64,000 nucleotides of DNA. It comes from Bacillus sp. AFS006103 (lineage in GTDB: Bacteria > Bacillota > Bacilli > Bacillales > Cytobacillaceae). The notes under the pieces were generated by a model. That model worked only from the letters and a program-made list of their open reading frames with translations. It made no database searches and had not been told where the DNA came from. Below, piece after piece: positions 34,140 through 42,673 of the stretch. The stretch lies in NCBI GenBank assembly GCA_002559145.1, contig NTXX01000077.1, positions 19,980 to 83,979 of the forward strand, read 5' to 3'. The position numbers were made by a program, and so were the translations under genes. The stretch's first letter is position 1; each line of letters begins with the position of its first letter.

Positions 34140-35241
34140 GCCAGCAAATATCGGAAGCTATAAAGCGGAGGATGTTGAATTCCTTTTAAAGGATTTAAGC
34201 TCTATTAAGCTAGAGGATTCCACAGAAAATCGGGAATTAAAGGTTCAATCAGGGATTCATTACAGCGAATCTCTTCCCATAGAATACCAGCCTCCAAAGG
34301 CATATGTAGATTTATTTTGGGAAACTTTACAGGAACACAAACAAAAAGTAGCTTTATGTATTGGCATTGTCGCAGAACAAATCTATCAATTGAAGGGTGA
34401 TAAGACCGTGCTGGTCTCCCTGGCACGTGCTGGTACACCTGTGGGGATATTAATCAAAAGATATATCCATATGCACTACCATGTTTATTTGCCGCATTAC
34501 AGTGTTTCAATCATTCGCGACAGAGGGATTGACGAAAATGCACTTCAATATATATTGAACCAGCATCCAGAGGCAGATATTCAATTTGTGGATGGCTGGA
34601 CTGGAAAAGGGGCAATTTCACTTGAATTGACAAAAGCCTGCGATGATTATTACAAAAAATATGGGATTAAGCTTGATGATACATTAGCAGTCATCGCTGA
34701 TCCTGGATATTGTACCACTCTGTTCGGAACCCGAGAGGATTTTTTAATCCCTAGTGCTTGCCTTAATTCAACCGTCTCAGGTCTGGTAAGCAGGACGGTT
34801 TTAAATCAACAATATATCGGAAAAGATGATTTCCATGGAGCAAAGTATTACCATGAGTTGATTCCGGTTGATGTTTCCAATGAATATATTAATTTGATTA
34901 GTAAGGAATTTGTACACATTGCCCGGGAATCAGCGAAGCTTGCGACAAAAAAGAACAACGAAAAAATAGAAACCGGATTCTTAGGGATGGAGGATGTCAA
35001 ACGCATTCAAGCTGAATTTGCAATTGAAAGCACCCATTATATTAAACCGGGAGTCGGAGAAACAACAAGAGTTCTCCTTCGCAGGGTTCCGTGGAAGATT
35101 CTGATGCGCGACCCATCTAGTCCTTTTGTCAAACATATTCTTATGCTTGCAGAAGAAAAGGGTGTAGAGATTGTACCCTATCCAAATTTAAAGTATTTAT
35201 GCTGCGGCTTAATCAAGTCGGTTAAGGGGATTAACCAATGA
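34120..35241 (+). CDS. StiP/PRTase-like protein with PELOTA-type C-terminus
   Basis: 373 residues. The N-terminal ~270 residues match the StiP family (annotated as a Ter-linked cysteine protease, but with phosphoribosyltransferase-like motifs SLARAGTPVG at about 105 and VDGWTGKGAI at about 150). The C-terminal ~80 residues (GVGETTRVLLRRVPWKIL) match the PELOTA RNA-binding fold. So it could act on RNA or a nucleotide. TTG 34120 is five bases after GAGGTGA; it overlaps the previous stop. The stop overlaps the next ATG (ATGA). Confidence 0.8.
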   Translation: MKTTMNKPANIGSYKAEDVEFLLKDLSSIKLEDSTENRELKVQSGIHYSESLPIEYQPPKAYVDLFWETLQEHKQKVALCIGIVAEQIYQLKGDKTVLVSLARAGTPVGILIKRYIHMHYHVYLPHYSVSIIRDRGIDENALQYILNQHPEADIQFVDGWTGKGAISLELTKACDDYYKKYGIKLDDTLAVIADPGYCTTLFGTREDFLIPSACLNSTVSGLVSRTVLNQQYIGKDDFHGAKYYHELIPVDVSNEYINLISKEFVHIARESAKLATKKNNEKIETGFLGMEDVKRIQAEFAIESTHYIKPGVGETTRVLLRRVPWKILMRDPSSPFVKHILMLAEEKGVEIVPYPNLKYLCCGLIKSVKGINQ

Positions 35242-36038
35242 TTTTTGCATCCGACCTTGATCGTACCTTGGTTTATTCGAAACGGGCCATCGAAGAACTG
35301 GGAGAATTCGATAAAACAGCCCTTAGACCCGTAGAAAAAAAAGATAATGACTGGGTTGCTTTTATGACTGATCAATCTTTTCTTGCTTTAAAAGAGCTGT
35401 CTCAAGCATGTCTATTTGTGCCGGTTACTACGAGGACAACGGAGCAATTTAACCGTTTCTTCATCTTTAAGAAAGACATTCCGCTAAAATATGCGATTAC
35501 TTCAAATGGGGCCAATATTATTTATGAAGGTGAAATGATGGAAGAGTGGTCATCACATATTTTTAATCGAATGAACGCGGAATCAGCTTCCCAAACAGAG
35601 CTGCTTGCTAATCTAAAAAGAGAAGGCTTTCAATTTGATGGGCAAATAAAGCAGGCAGAGAACTTATTTTTCTATTATATATTAAACAGTCTCCCACCTG
35701 CTCTAGACCGAAAAGCAATTAATGATGTGGCCGTTTCTTTTGGATGGAGAATCTCTTTACAAGGAAGGAAGCTATACTTTATCCCACGGGCAATTAGCAA
35801 AGGGGATGCACTTGAATTTATCTCTAAGCGAGAAGGAATCGAAGTCATTGCAGGTGCGGGGGACTCCGTTCTAGATTGGGACTTTCTAAAAAACTGTCAA
35901 AATCGATTTGTACCGGCCCATGGTGAGCTCGCTAGGGTGTCAGGCACCAGTAATTATACTCTTACAAATAATCATGGTGTGGGTGCAGGGGAAGAGATTA
36001 TCCAACAGTTTTTACAGCTAATGCAGCTTAGAGTTTAA
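35238..36038 (+). CDS. HAD-family phosphatase of the Ter module
   Basis: 266 residues. HAD motifs are DLDRTL (nucleophile Asp at residue 6), the Thr of PVTTRTTEQF, a Lys in the middle region and AGAGDSVLDWDF (about 212). Cof/sucrose-phosphatase-like cap. Probably removes a phosphate from the pathway intermediate. ATGA coupling to the StiP gene. It contains one GGTGTCAGGCACC word (35936-35948), coding for V-S-G-T. Its 3' end overlaps a convergent small gene by 11 bases. Confidence 0.85.
   Translation: MIFASDLDRTLVYSKRAIEELGEFDKTALRPVEKKDNDWVAFMTDQSFLALKELSQACLFVPVTTRTTEQFNRFFIFKKDIPLKYAITSNGANIIYEGEMMEEWSSHIFNRMNAESASQTELLANLKREGFQFDGQIKQAENLFFYYILNSLPPALDRKAINDVAVSFGWRISLQGRKLYFIPRAISKGDALEFISKREGIEVIAGAGDSVLDWDFLKNCQNRFVPAHGELARVSGTSNYTLTNNHGVGAGEEIIQQFLQLMQLRV
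35936..35948. repeat. GGTGTCAGGCACC word, copy 2 (inside HAD gene)
   Basis: An exact match to the 13-base word; coding for V-S-G-T in the plus frame. Confidence 0.6.
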
Positions 36039-36279
36039 TCTTCTTTTCTTTTCGGTTAAATATATAAAAATATACACAAGCAAATAAACTATAGCAGCCA
36101 AAAAAGAATAGAATTGATAGGGCTAGTGAAGGCAATGCTGAAGAAAGCAGCATGGTAAAGATGAAACTGAACACAAATAAGTCCAGATAAATAAATACAT
36201 CGGAAACCATTACTTCCATCACCGTATTTAATTCATCCTGTATGTGTTCCATCCTTGGCCGCTTATATAAAAACCTCAT
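36028..36279 (-). CDS. Small two-helix membrane protein
   Basis: 83 residues with two hydrophobic stretches (FIYLDLFVFSFIFTML about 28-45 and LALSILFFFGCYSLFACVYF about 52-72) and a basic tail NRKEKKIKL. ATG 36279 has AGGTGA six bases upstream. It is the only minus-strand gene inside the Ter island and its 3' end overlaps the HAD gene. No recognised family; could be a modulator of TerC/TelA or an unrelated gene. Confidence 0.55.
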   Translation of the reverse strand: MRFLYKRPRMEHIQDELNTVMEVMVSDVFIYLDLFVFSFIFTMLLSSALPSLALSILFFFGCYSLFACVYFYIFNRKEKKIKL

Positions 36280-36364
36280 TCGAGTCACCTACTTTAGTGT
36301 CAGTACTCAAATAGTATGTAAGGACAAGGGAAAAGGTGAAAAATGAGGAAATGGTGAAAATAGC

Positions 36365-36389
36365 GAAACATTTTTTAATGACATTCGTA
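36365..36389 (+). promoter_or_regulatory. ECF-sigma-type promoter of yceG-telA-terD-terD
   Basis: GAAAC (36365-36369), a 16-base spacer, CGTA (36386-36389), about 100 bases before yceG. The same architecture as at 29977. In B. subtilis the yceC operon is driven by ECF sigma factors and sigma-B, which supports it. Confidence 0.65.
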
Positions 36390-36489
36390 TAAACAAATGA
36401 ACCAATTAATTAACTGTGATATGATGATATGGAAACCTTACATAATTTGCTAAAGAATTAAGCTTTCTTTTTTAAGGAAGGGATTATGA

Positions 36490-38127
36490 ATGCATCTACC
36501 ATTAAATCAGTTAATCGCCCATCCTGTATCCCTTACGTATGAAACCTGGTCTACGTTGCTGAAAAAAACGCTGCCAGAACGGCCCAATTATTCATTAGAA
36601 AATGGAGCAATCCATATTGGGCAAGTACTTGGGAAGTTCCTCGGGATCCCAATCGATACGGATAACTATTATAACCAGCTGTTTGATTATGTTAATAACT
36701 CAGAATGGAACATTCAGTTGTTAAGTGAGGAATCACTTGATAAAACCATTAATAATACTCACTTTCAATCCATTCAAAAAGTCATCAATATTAATCGGGA
36801 ACAAAAGTTGTCCATCAATCGCTTTACAGCTTTTTTAGATGGGGAACAGCTTTTGTTGAAATCAAAGGTGCCAGTTATCCATCGAAAGCTAAGAGAGGCG
36901 ATGATCGCAACCCTAGAGTTGTACGCAAAACTTGAAAAAGACGGGCTAAATAACCATGAACTTAGAAGGGTTCTTGTTGATATTGTTAAATGGTCAATCA
37001 ATCATTTACAACCCGTTTTGGAAAAGGCTGATCTACAAAAGGAAATGCCTAAATTTTTGTGGTACGGCGACTTTAAGAAAAGTCACCAATATTTCTTATA
37101 TTATTTAAGCAAACTCGCCTGTGATATTGTTATTTTCCATCCAGAAGGTAAGGATATTTTAGAGGGTATGGTTCATGAGCCAATCTTCTCTCATCAATTT
37201 CAAAATAAGCTGCCAGCAGAACCATTTCCAAAAGAAAAGCGCAGTCGAAAGGCTACCGTTGCCTATCGGGCCTCAAAGGAAATTGAAACGATTTTAAACC
37301 AAGAAGGTTCTGGTCTTTACAAGCCTTGGCAATTAAGGGATTATACGCCATCCTCCATTACCTTAAAAACAACCTATGATGAACTATTTATTCTTGGGAA
37401 AGAAATAGCCATGGTCAGGCCTGATTTTGAAGTAGGCAACGGAGGAGTCAAAATCCCATCGATTTTTGCGAAGGTGCAGGGTGTTAGTAAGAATCGAAAA
37501 GAGTACTGGGACCGCCTGCAATCGCTCAGTGAATTAGATCATAGTCTTATGATTCGCCGCTTGCCAATTACAATGACAAGCACAAGTGATTTTCGCTTTC
37601 ATTATCGAAATGCTCTGGGGAAGGATGGCTTTATTAATCCAGCGATCATGATGCAAGCACATTACTGGCCCTATTCCTTTTTATCTTCAGGCTTACAAAA
37701 GGGAATCGCGAATGCAATTCGGAGAATGTGCGAAAAACCAGGTTTAAAGCTCCAACCGAGGGAAAGTATAGAAGATGTTAAAATGTATTTATTTACACAG
37801 GGATTATTTATGCCAAAGCCCATCATTCAATTGCTAGAGCGATTTGACTACTCACAACATGTACCGAAGTTAATCATTTTTAATAATGAATTATCGGGAA
37901 TACTGTCACGGTCGGATGCAGCGTTAATCCTATTATTAAATCAATTTGGTATTGATATCATCTTGTATAATCCTCCCGGCCATAATGATATTGAAAGTTA
38001 CTTAGACGAACGCTTATTTGATACACATTGGCTTGAAGACGTTGTTTTTAATTTAGAATTTAAAGAGCCGTCTATTTTTAAAAAAGGGCTTTTTCAAGGA
38101 ATCTTAAAAAATTTAAGGGGAGATTAA
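36490..38127 (+). CDS. yceG: YceG-family protein of the Ter system
   Basis: 545 residues, soluble, no obvious catalytic P-loop. It matches the YceG_bac family, described as a putative component of the Ter biosynthetic module, of unknown chemistry. Conserved-looking blocks include MPKFLWYGDFKKSHQYFLYY (about 185-204) and FHYRNALGKDGFINPAIMM (about 375). AAGGAAGGGATT precedes the ATG. The stop is three bases before the telA start, so they are co-translated. As in B. subtilis, it is directly followed by the TelA gene (yceH). Confidence 0.88.
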   Translation: MHLPLNQLIAHPVSLTYETWSTLLKKTLPERPNYSLENGAIHIGQVLGKFLGIPIDTDNYYNQLFDYVNNSEWNIQLLSEESLDKTINNTHFQSIQKVININREQKLSINRFTAFLDGEQLLLKSKVPVIHRKLREAMIATLELYAKLEKDGLNNHELRRVLVDIVKWSINHLQPVLEKADLQKEMPKFLWYGDFKKSHQYFLYYLSKLACDIVIFHPEGKDILEGMVHEPIFSHQFQNKLPAEPFPKEKRSRKATVAYRASKEIETILNQEGSGLYKPWQLRDYTPSSITLKTTYDELFILGKEIAMVRPDFEVGNGGVKIPSIFAKVQGVSKNRKEYWDRLQSLSELDHSLMIRRLPITMTSTSDFRFHYRNALGKDGFINPAIMMQAHYWPYSFLSSGLQKGIANAIRRMCEKPGLKLQPRESIEDVKMYLFTQGLFMPKPIIQLLERFDYSQHVPKLIIFNNELSGILSRSDAALILLLNQFGIDIILYNPPGHNDIESYLDERLFDTHWLEDVVFNLEFKEPSIFKKGLFQGILKNLRGD

Positions 38128-38130
38128 CTA

Positions 38131-39234
38131 GTGAATCTTACGCCAAGTTCATCAAGCGGCTTAACGCCAGCAGGTGCGGATGACATCCTGACAGAAACAA
38201 AAGTCTCTGATATTAAACTTGCACTTCGCAAAGAACCAGAAATTCAGAATTTAGCACGAACCATTGATGAACGTGATCAAATTCAAGTTTTAGAGTTTGG
38301 AAAGGAACCAGCCGTTCAAATTTCTCGTTTTTCTGACCAAATATTAAATAATATGCGGACAACAAAAGTTGAGGATTCAGGTGAACTTCTAAAACAATTG
38401 GGTCGTATCATGGATAAATTTGATGCTAAGGACTTCCAAAAGACCTCAGGTGGATTTTTTGGAAAGCTTTTTAAAAAGGGTGAAAAGGTAGTCGAAAAGC
38501 TGTTTGGAAAGTATCAAACGATGGGCTCCGAAATTGATAAAGTATACATAGAAATATCGAAATATCAGCATGAAATGGTTGATTCAACAAATATGCTCGA
38601 GCAAATGTATGAGCAAAACTACCAATACTATTTAACGCTTGAAAAATATATTGTTGCCGGTGAAATAAAAGTGGAGGAACTAAAAAACAATCAACTTCCA
38701 CAGCTTGAAGCCCGTTCCGCATCTGGTGACCAACTCGCCTCCATGCAATTAGATTCGCTGAAAAATGTCCTGGAGTTATTGGAACAGCGTATTTATGATT
38801 TAGAAATGGCCAAAATGGTCTCACTGCAAACAGCGCCTCAAATTCGGCTATTGCAAAGAGGGAATACAAAACTGATAGGAAAAATCAATTCAGCATTTGT
38901 GACCACCATCCCGATTTTTAAAAATGGTTTGATCCAAGCGATGGCGGCGAAAAGACAAAAGCTGGTTGCTGATTCAATGAGTGAGCTTGACCGCAGGACC
39001 AATGAAATGCTTCTTAAAAATGCGCAAAACATTTCGCAGCAAAGCACGGACATTGCTAGGCTCGCGGGTGGTCCAAGTATTAAAATCGAGACCATTGAAG
39101 AATCTTGGAACATTATTATCAAGGGCATGCAGGAAACAAGGGCGATTGAAGAAGAAAATAAACGAATGCGGATTGAAGGTACCAAACGTCTAGAACAGCT
39201 GCAGGATAACTTTAAAAAGTTGAAACAATCTTAA
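38131..39234 (+). CDS. yceH: Toxic-anion resistance protein TelA (YceH)
   Basis: 367 residues, TelA family: long amphipathic helices and coiled coils (for example residues ~130-240 and 320-365), a basic FFGKLFKKGEKVVEKLFGKY stretch (about 110) and QLEARSASGDQ. TelA proteins accompany TerD/TerC and confer tellurite or antimicrobial resistance in some bacteria; mechanism unknown. GTG 38131 with AAGGGGAG eight bases upstream. Cytosolic, possibly membrane-associated through the basic segment. Confidence 0.92.
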   Translation: MNLTPSSSSGLTPAGADDILTETKVSDIKLALRKEPEIQNLARTIDERDQIQVLEFGKEPAVQISRFSDQILNNMRTTKVEDSGELLKQLGRIMDKFDAKDFQKTSGGFFGKLFKKGEKVVEKLFGKYQTMGSEIDKVYIEISKYQHEMVDSTNMLEQMYEQNYQYYLTLEKYIVAGEIKVEELKNNQLPQLEARSASGDQLASMQLDSLKNVLELLEQRIYDLEMAKMVSLQTAPQIRLLQRGNTKLIGKINSAFVTTIPIFKNGLIQAMAAKRQKLVADSMSELDRRTNEMLLKNAQNISQQSTDIARLAGGPSIKIETIEESWNIIIKGMQETRAIEEENKRMRIEGTKRLEQLQDNFKKLKQS

Positions 39235-39274
39235 TTATATTTTGATTTACTAAATTCTTATTGGGGTGATTGAA

Positions 39275-39886
39275 TTGGCTATTAATTTACAAAAAGGTCA
39301 ACGTGTTGATTTAACAAAGAGTAATCCGGGATTATCTAAAATCATGGTAGGTTTAGGCTGGGACCCAGTCCAAAGCGGAGGTGGCGGCGGCTTATTTGGT
39401 GGTTTATTCAGCGGCGGCGGTGCTGCTAATATTGACTGTGATGCATCTGTTATCATGCTTGGTGCAAATGATAAGCTTCAAAACAATAAGGACGTCGTTT
39501 ACTTTGGAAACCTAAAAAGTTTGGATGGCAGTGTTCAACATTCAGGTGATAATTTAACAGGCGATGGAGACGGCGATGACGAGCAGGTAATCATCGATTT
39601 AAGCAGAGTACCTTCCCATATTCAAAAACTTGTTTTCGTAGTTAATATCTATGATTGCGTGAAGAGAAAGCAGCACTTTGGCATGATCAAGAATGCCTTT
39701 ATCAGAGTCGTGAATCCAGGAAACAATCAAGAGCTGCTTCACTACAATTTAACGGATAATTACAGCGGGTTAACCTGTCTTGTGACAGGAGAAATTTATC
39801 GCCATGGTAATGAGTGGAAGTTTGCGGCAATTGGCAGCGGTACAAATGCAGCCAGCTTAAGTGAAGTTGTTCGGAGCTTTAGTTAA
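39275..39886 (+). CDS. yceC: TerD-domain protein, YceC type with Gly-rich insert
   Basis: 203 residues. The TerD start AINLQKGQRVDLTKSNPGL is followed by a glycine-rich insert (about residues 35-52, GGGGGLFGGLFSGGG). The first calcium motif is altered (NIDCDAS in place of DFDLDAS), while the second, GDNLTGDGDGDDE, is intact. The insert and the IDCDAS form also occur in B. subtilis YceC (from memory). TTG 39275 follows GGGGTGA by six bases; the in-frame GTG 39266 overlaps that site. Confidence 0.9.
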   Translation: MAINLQKGQRVDLTKSNPGLSKIMVGLGWDPVQSGGGGGLFGGLFSGGGAANIDCDASVIMLGANDKLQNNKDVVYFGNLKSLDGSVQHSGDNLTGDGDGDDEQVIIDLSRVPSHIQKLVFVVNIYDCVKRKQHFGMIKNAFIRVVNPGNNQELLHYNLTDNYSGLTCLVTGEIYRHGNEWKFAAIGSGTNAASLSEVVRSFS

Positions 39887-39919
39887 GTAAGAAATAAAGT
39901 TTAGATAGAGGTGATACGT

Positions 39920-40498
39920 TTGGGTATTAACTTAGCAAAGGGACAAAGAATCGATTTAACAAAAACGAACCCTGGGTTAACCAAGGCTATAATTGGCCTC
40001 GGCTGGGATACGAATCGTTATCATGGAGGAAATGACTTTGACCTGGATGCATCAGCGTTTTTAGCAGATGCAAATGGCAGAGTTACACAGGATTCTGACT
40101 TTATTTTTTATAATAATTTGGTTCACCCTTCAGGCTCCGTCGAACATACAGGTGATAACCGTACCGGGGAAGGTGACGGCGACGACGAGCAAATCAAGAT
40201 TGACTTTAGTAAAGTGCCTTCTCACGTGCATCGGATTGCGATAACTGTGACCATTCATGATGCGGAAGCAAGATTCCAGAATTTTGGTCAGGTTTCCAAT
40301 GCCTTTGTTCGTTTAGTTGACGAGGACACGAATAATGAGGTTTTACGATTTGACCTGGGTGAAGATTTTTCTGTCGAGACTGCCGTGGTCATTTGTGAAC
40401 TATACCGCCATAACGGTGATTGGAAATTCAACGCGATTGGCAGTGGGTTTGCTGGTGGATTAGCCGCGCTTTGCCGAAACTATGGTTTAGAAGTTTAA
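39920..40498 (+). CDS. yceD: TerD-domain stress protein, YceD/YceE type
   Basis: 192 residues, a canonical TerD domain with both metal motifs intact (GNDFDLDASAF and GDNRTGEGDGDDE). It closely resembles the TerD at 30037, differing mostly in surface loops, and so is a paralogue. TTG 39920 preceded by AGAGGTGATACG. Last gene of the second Ter transcription unit, followed by a hairpin. The choice between yceD and yceE is not resolved. Confidence 0.9.
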   Translation: MGINLAKGQRIDLTKTNPGLTKAIIGLGWDTNRYHGGNDFDLDASAFLADANGRVTQDSDFIFYNNLVHPSGSVEHTGDNRTGEGDGDDEQIKIDFSKVPSHVHRIAITVTIHDAEARFQNFGQVSNAFVRLVDEDTNNEVLRFDLGEDFSVETAVVICELYRHNGDWKFNAIGSGFAGGLAALCRNYGLEV

Positions 40499-40509
40499 AT
40501 AATTAAAAT

Positions 40510-40540
40510 TGTGAAGCTGCCATATTCGGTGGCTTTTTTC
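40510..40540 (+). terminator. Probable terminator of the Ter island
   Basis: A short imperfect stem (GCCA/TGGC extended by AAG/CTT) with six T's. Confidence 0.5.
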
Positions 40541-40592
40541 CTTTATTCCCCAACTTTGGCTTAGGAATTCAAATTAAGCTGCCAAATTCCTA

Positions 40593-40601
40593 TGCTATAA
40601 T
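40593..40601 (+). promoter_or_regulatory. Extended -10 promoter of the metalloprotease gene
   Basis: TGCTATAAT at 40593-40601 matches TGnTATAAT; there is no good -35. About 37 bases before the start codon. Confidence 0.5.
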
Positions 40602-40637
40602 TCAATTAAGCTATTGAATGAATAGGGGGATGATGTG

Positions 40638-41339
40638 ATGCGTAAATCGTTTATAGTGATAATATTCGCTGGTTTATTTCTATCATCCATAACGACCTCA
40701 CAAGCTTCCAATGCGGAAATTTTGCTAGGAGATTATTCGAAAAACTCAATACTCTATCAATCTCTACAATTTGATCATTCGTTCCCACTTTTAGAGCAAA
40801 TCATTGTCTTGCCGCGGCAGTTTTTTGATGAGCAGGAAGCGGCCGCAATGATTTCGAGAATTAATTCCTTACCGTATTCCCTTTTGGAAAAAATAAACCA
40901 TCAAGGAATAAACCTGAAACTATTTACAGGGAAACTCACTGATAATCCCACTGCTCGGCAATATGCAGGGCAGGTCCCAAGGGGGTATACCTCTAATGTA
41001 ACATGGGATGATATTCCAGGGATGGGAGGATCGAAGGTCGTCCTTGTCAAGATTGGTGCCAGTGAAAAAGGGGAAGGGCATGGTTCTGTCAATTTAGAAT
41101 TGCATGAAATGGCGCATTCGATTGATCGCTATGTGTATGACGAAATCAGTGGTTCAAAGGATTTTTTACGTGTGTGGAAAAAGGAACATGAACAATTGTT
41201 TCCGGGAAACAGTTATTTCTTTTACCCGGAAGAATATTTTGCCGAGAGTTTCGCGATGTACTATTTGAATAATGGTACAAAAGAATTATTACGTAAGAAA
41301 GCTCCGGAGACATTCGATTTGATTAAACAGCTTCACTAA
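40638..41339 (+). CDS. Secreted lethal-factor/PPEP-type zinc metallopeptidase
   Basis: 233 residues. The N-terminal signal peptide (RKSFIVIIFAGLFLSSITTS-QAS, cut near residue 24) is followed by a catalytic domain with the zinc motif HEMAHSID (about residue 155) and a downstream acidic motif YPEEYFAESFAMYY (about 198), the third zinc ligand. This layout is that of the anthrax lethal factor C-terminal (ATLF) family, which includes the small secreted Pro-Pro endopeptidases. It is the right size for a PPEP-like enzyme without extra domains. Target unknown; the Pro-Pro preference is not predictable from what I can see. Confidence 0.8.
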   Translation: MRKSFIVIIFAGLFLSSITTSQASNAEILLGDYSKNSILYQSLQFDHSFPLLEQIIVLPRQFFDEQEAAAMISRINSLPYSLLEKINHQGINLKLFTGKLTDNPTARQYAGQVPRGYTSNVTWDDIPGMGGSKVVLVKIGASEKGEGHGSVNLELHEMAHSIDRYVYDEISGSKDFLRVWKKEHEQLFPGNSYFFYPEEYFAESFAMYYLNNGTKELLRKKAPETFDLIKQLH

Positions 41340-41396
41340 TTCGTCCTTGATTGATAAAATAGAGAAATATGAAATGCAGTTAGGAGAGTGTCCAAG

Positions 41397-42191
41397 TTGA
41401 AACAATATCTGGAGCTATGTAAGCATGTACTAGAAAATGGAACTGTGAAGGGTGACAGGACGGGTACTGGAACGATCAGCACCTTCGGTTATCAAATGAG
41501 ATTTGATTTGGCGGAAGGATTTCCACTGGTAACAACCAAAAAGTTGCACTTAAAATCAATTATTTATGAATTGCTCTGGTTTTTAAATGGAGATACGAAT
41601 GTTCGGTATTTACAGGAGAACGGGGTTCGTATTTGGAATGAATGGGCAGATGAAAATGGGGAATTAGGACCTGTTTATGGTCATCAATGGCGCTCCTGGA
41701 CAGGTGCAGACGGTAAAACTGTTGACCAAATTACAGAGTTAATTAGCCAGATAAAAACGAATCCAAATTCAAGAAGATTGCTTGTTAATGCTTGGAATGT
41801 CGCTGAGATTGATTACATGGCGTTGCCGCCCTGTCACTGTATGTTCCAATTCAATGTGGCAGACGGAAAGCTGTCATGCCAGCTTTACCAACGCTCAGCC
41901 GATGTGTTTCTTGGCGTCCCGTTTAACATCGCTTCTTATGCGCTTCTAACCATGATGATTGCACAAGTATGTGACCTGGAGCCAGGCGAATTTATCCACA
42001 CTTTTGGTGATGTTCATATTTATCAGAACCATCTCGAACAGGTGAAACTGCAAATGAGTCGAGAAATACGGTCCTTACCGATCGTAAAAATTAACCCGCT
42101 TGTCAAAGATATCTACTCTTTTGAATATGAAGACTTTGCTCTGGAAGGGTATGACCCTCATCCGCATATTAAAGGAGTGGTTAGTGTATGA
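41397..42191 (+). CDS. thyA: Thymidylate synthase
   Basis: 264 residues, classical ThyA. Catalytic Cys146 in LPPCHCMFQF; dUMP-binding RSADVFLGVPFNIASYA; folate site at DPHPHIKG. Converts dUMP to dTMP with methylene-THF, leaving dihydrofolate that the next gene reduces. TTG 41397 gives exactly the standard 264-residue length and sits eight bases after TAGGAGAG; the GTG at 41388 overlaps that site. The stop overlaps the dfrA ATG. Confidence 0.97.
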   Translation: MKQYLELCKHVLENGTVKGDRTGTGTISTFGYQMRFDLAEGFPLVTTKKLHLKSIIYELLWFLNGDTNVRYLQENGVRIWNEWADENGELGPVYGHQWRSWTGADGKTVDQITELISQIKTNPNSRRLLVNAWNVAEIDYMALPPCHCMFQFNVADGKLSCQLYQRSADVFLGVPFNIASYALLTMMIAQVCDLEPGEFIHTFGDVHIYQNHLEQVKLQMSREIRSLPIVKINPLVKDIYSFEYEDFALEGYDPHPHIKGVVSV

Positions 42192-42673
42192 TATCCTTTA
42201 TTGTTGCGATGGACGAAAATAGAGTCATCGGGAAAAATAATCAATTGCCTTGGCGGTTGCCAGAAGATTTAAAATTTTTCAAGAAGGTTACGATGGGCCA
42301 CCCTATCGCGATGGGAAGAAAAACTCATGAATCGATTGGGCGTGTCCTTCCCGGCAGAGAAAATATTGTCATCACCCGGCAAAAAGAATACCGAAGGGAG
42401 GATTGTACGGTAGTATACTCCGTTGAGGATTTTGTTCAGTACTGCAAGAAGCAAAGCGACGAAATCTTCGTTATTGGCGGGGCGGAAATATTTAATGAGA
42501 CATTTGATTATGCGGACCGACTATACATTACGCTTATTCATGATGAATTTGCAGGGGATACGTATTTTCCTGAATTTGATGTCAGCAATTGGGAAATGGT
42601 ATCTTGTGAAAAGGGATTAAAGGATAATAAGAATCCGTACGATTATGAATTCAGAATTTATAATCGAAAATAG
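42188..42673 (+). CDS. dfrA: Dihydrofolate reductase
   Basis: 161 residues with MISFIVAMDENRVIGKNNQLPWRLPEDL, NADPH site MGRKTHESIGR and VIGGAEIF. Regenerates THF consumed by ThyA. Four-base ATGA overlap with thyA, the usual coupled pair. No clear terminator follows. Confidence 0.97.
   Translation: MISFIVAMDENRVIGKNNQLPWRLPEDLKFFKKVTMGHPIAMGRKTHESIGRVLPGRENIVITRQKEYRREDCTVVYSVEDFVQYCKKQSDEIFVIGGAEIFNETFDYADRLYITLIHDEFAGDTYFPEFDVSNWEMVSCEKGLKDNKNPYDYEFRIYNRK

Noticed and set aside
38471..39185. Two overlapping minus-strand ORFs inside telA
   Set aside because: Shadows of telA; no ribosome sites and no family resemblance.
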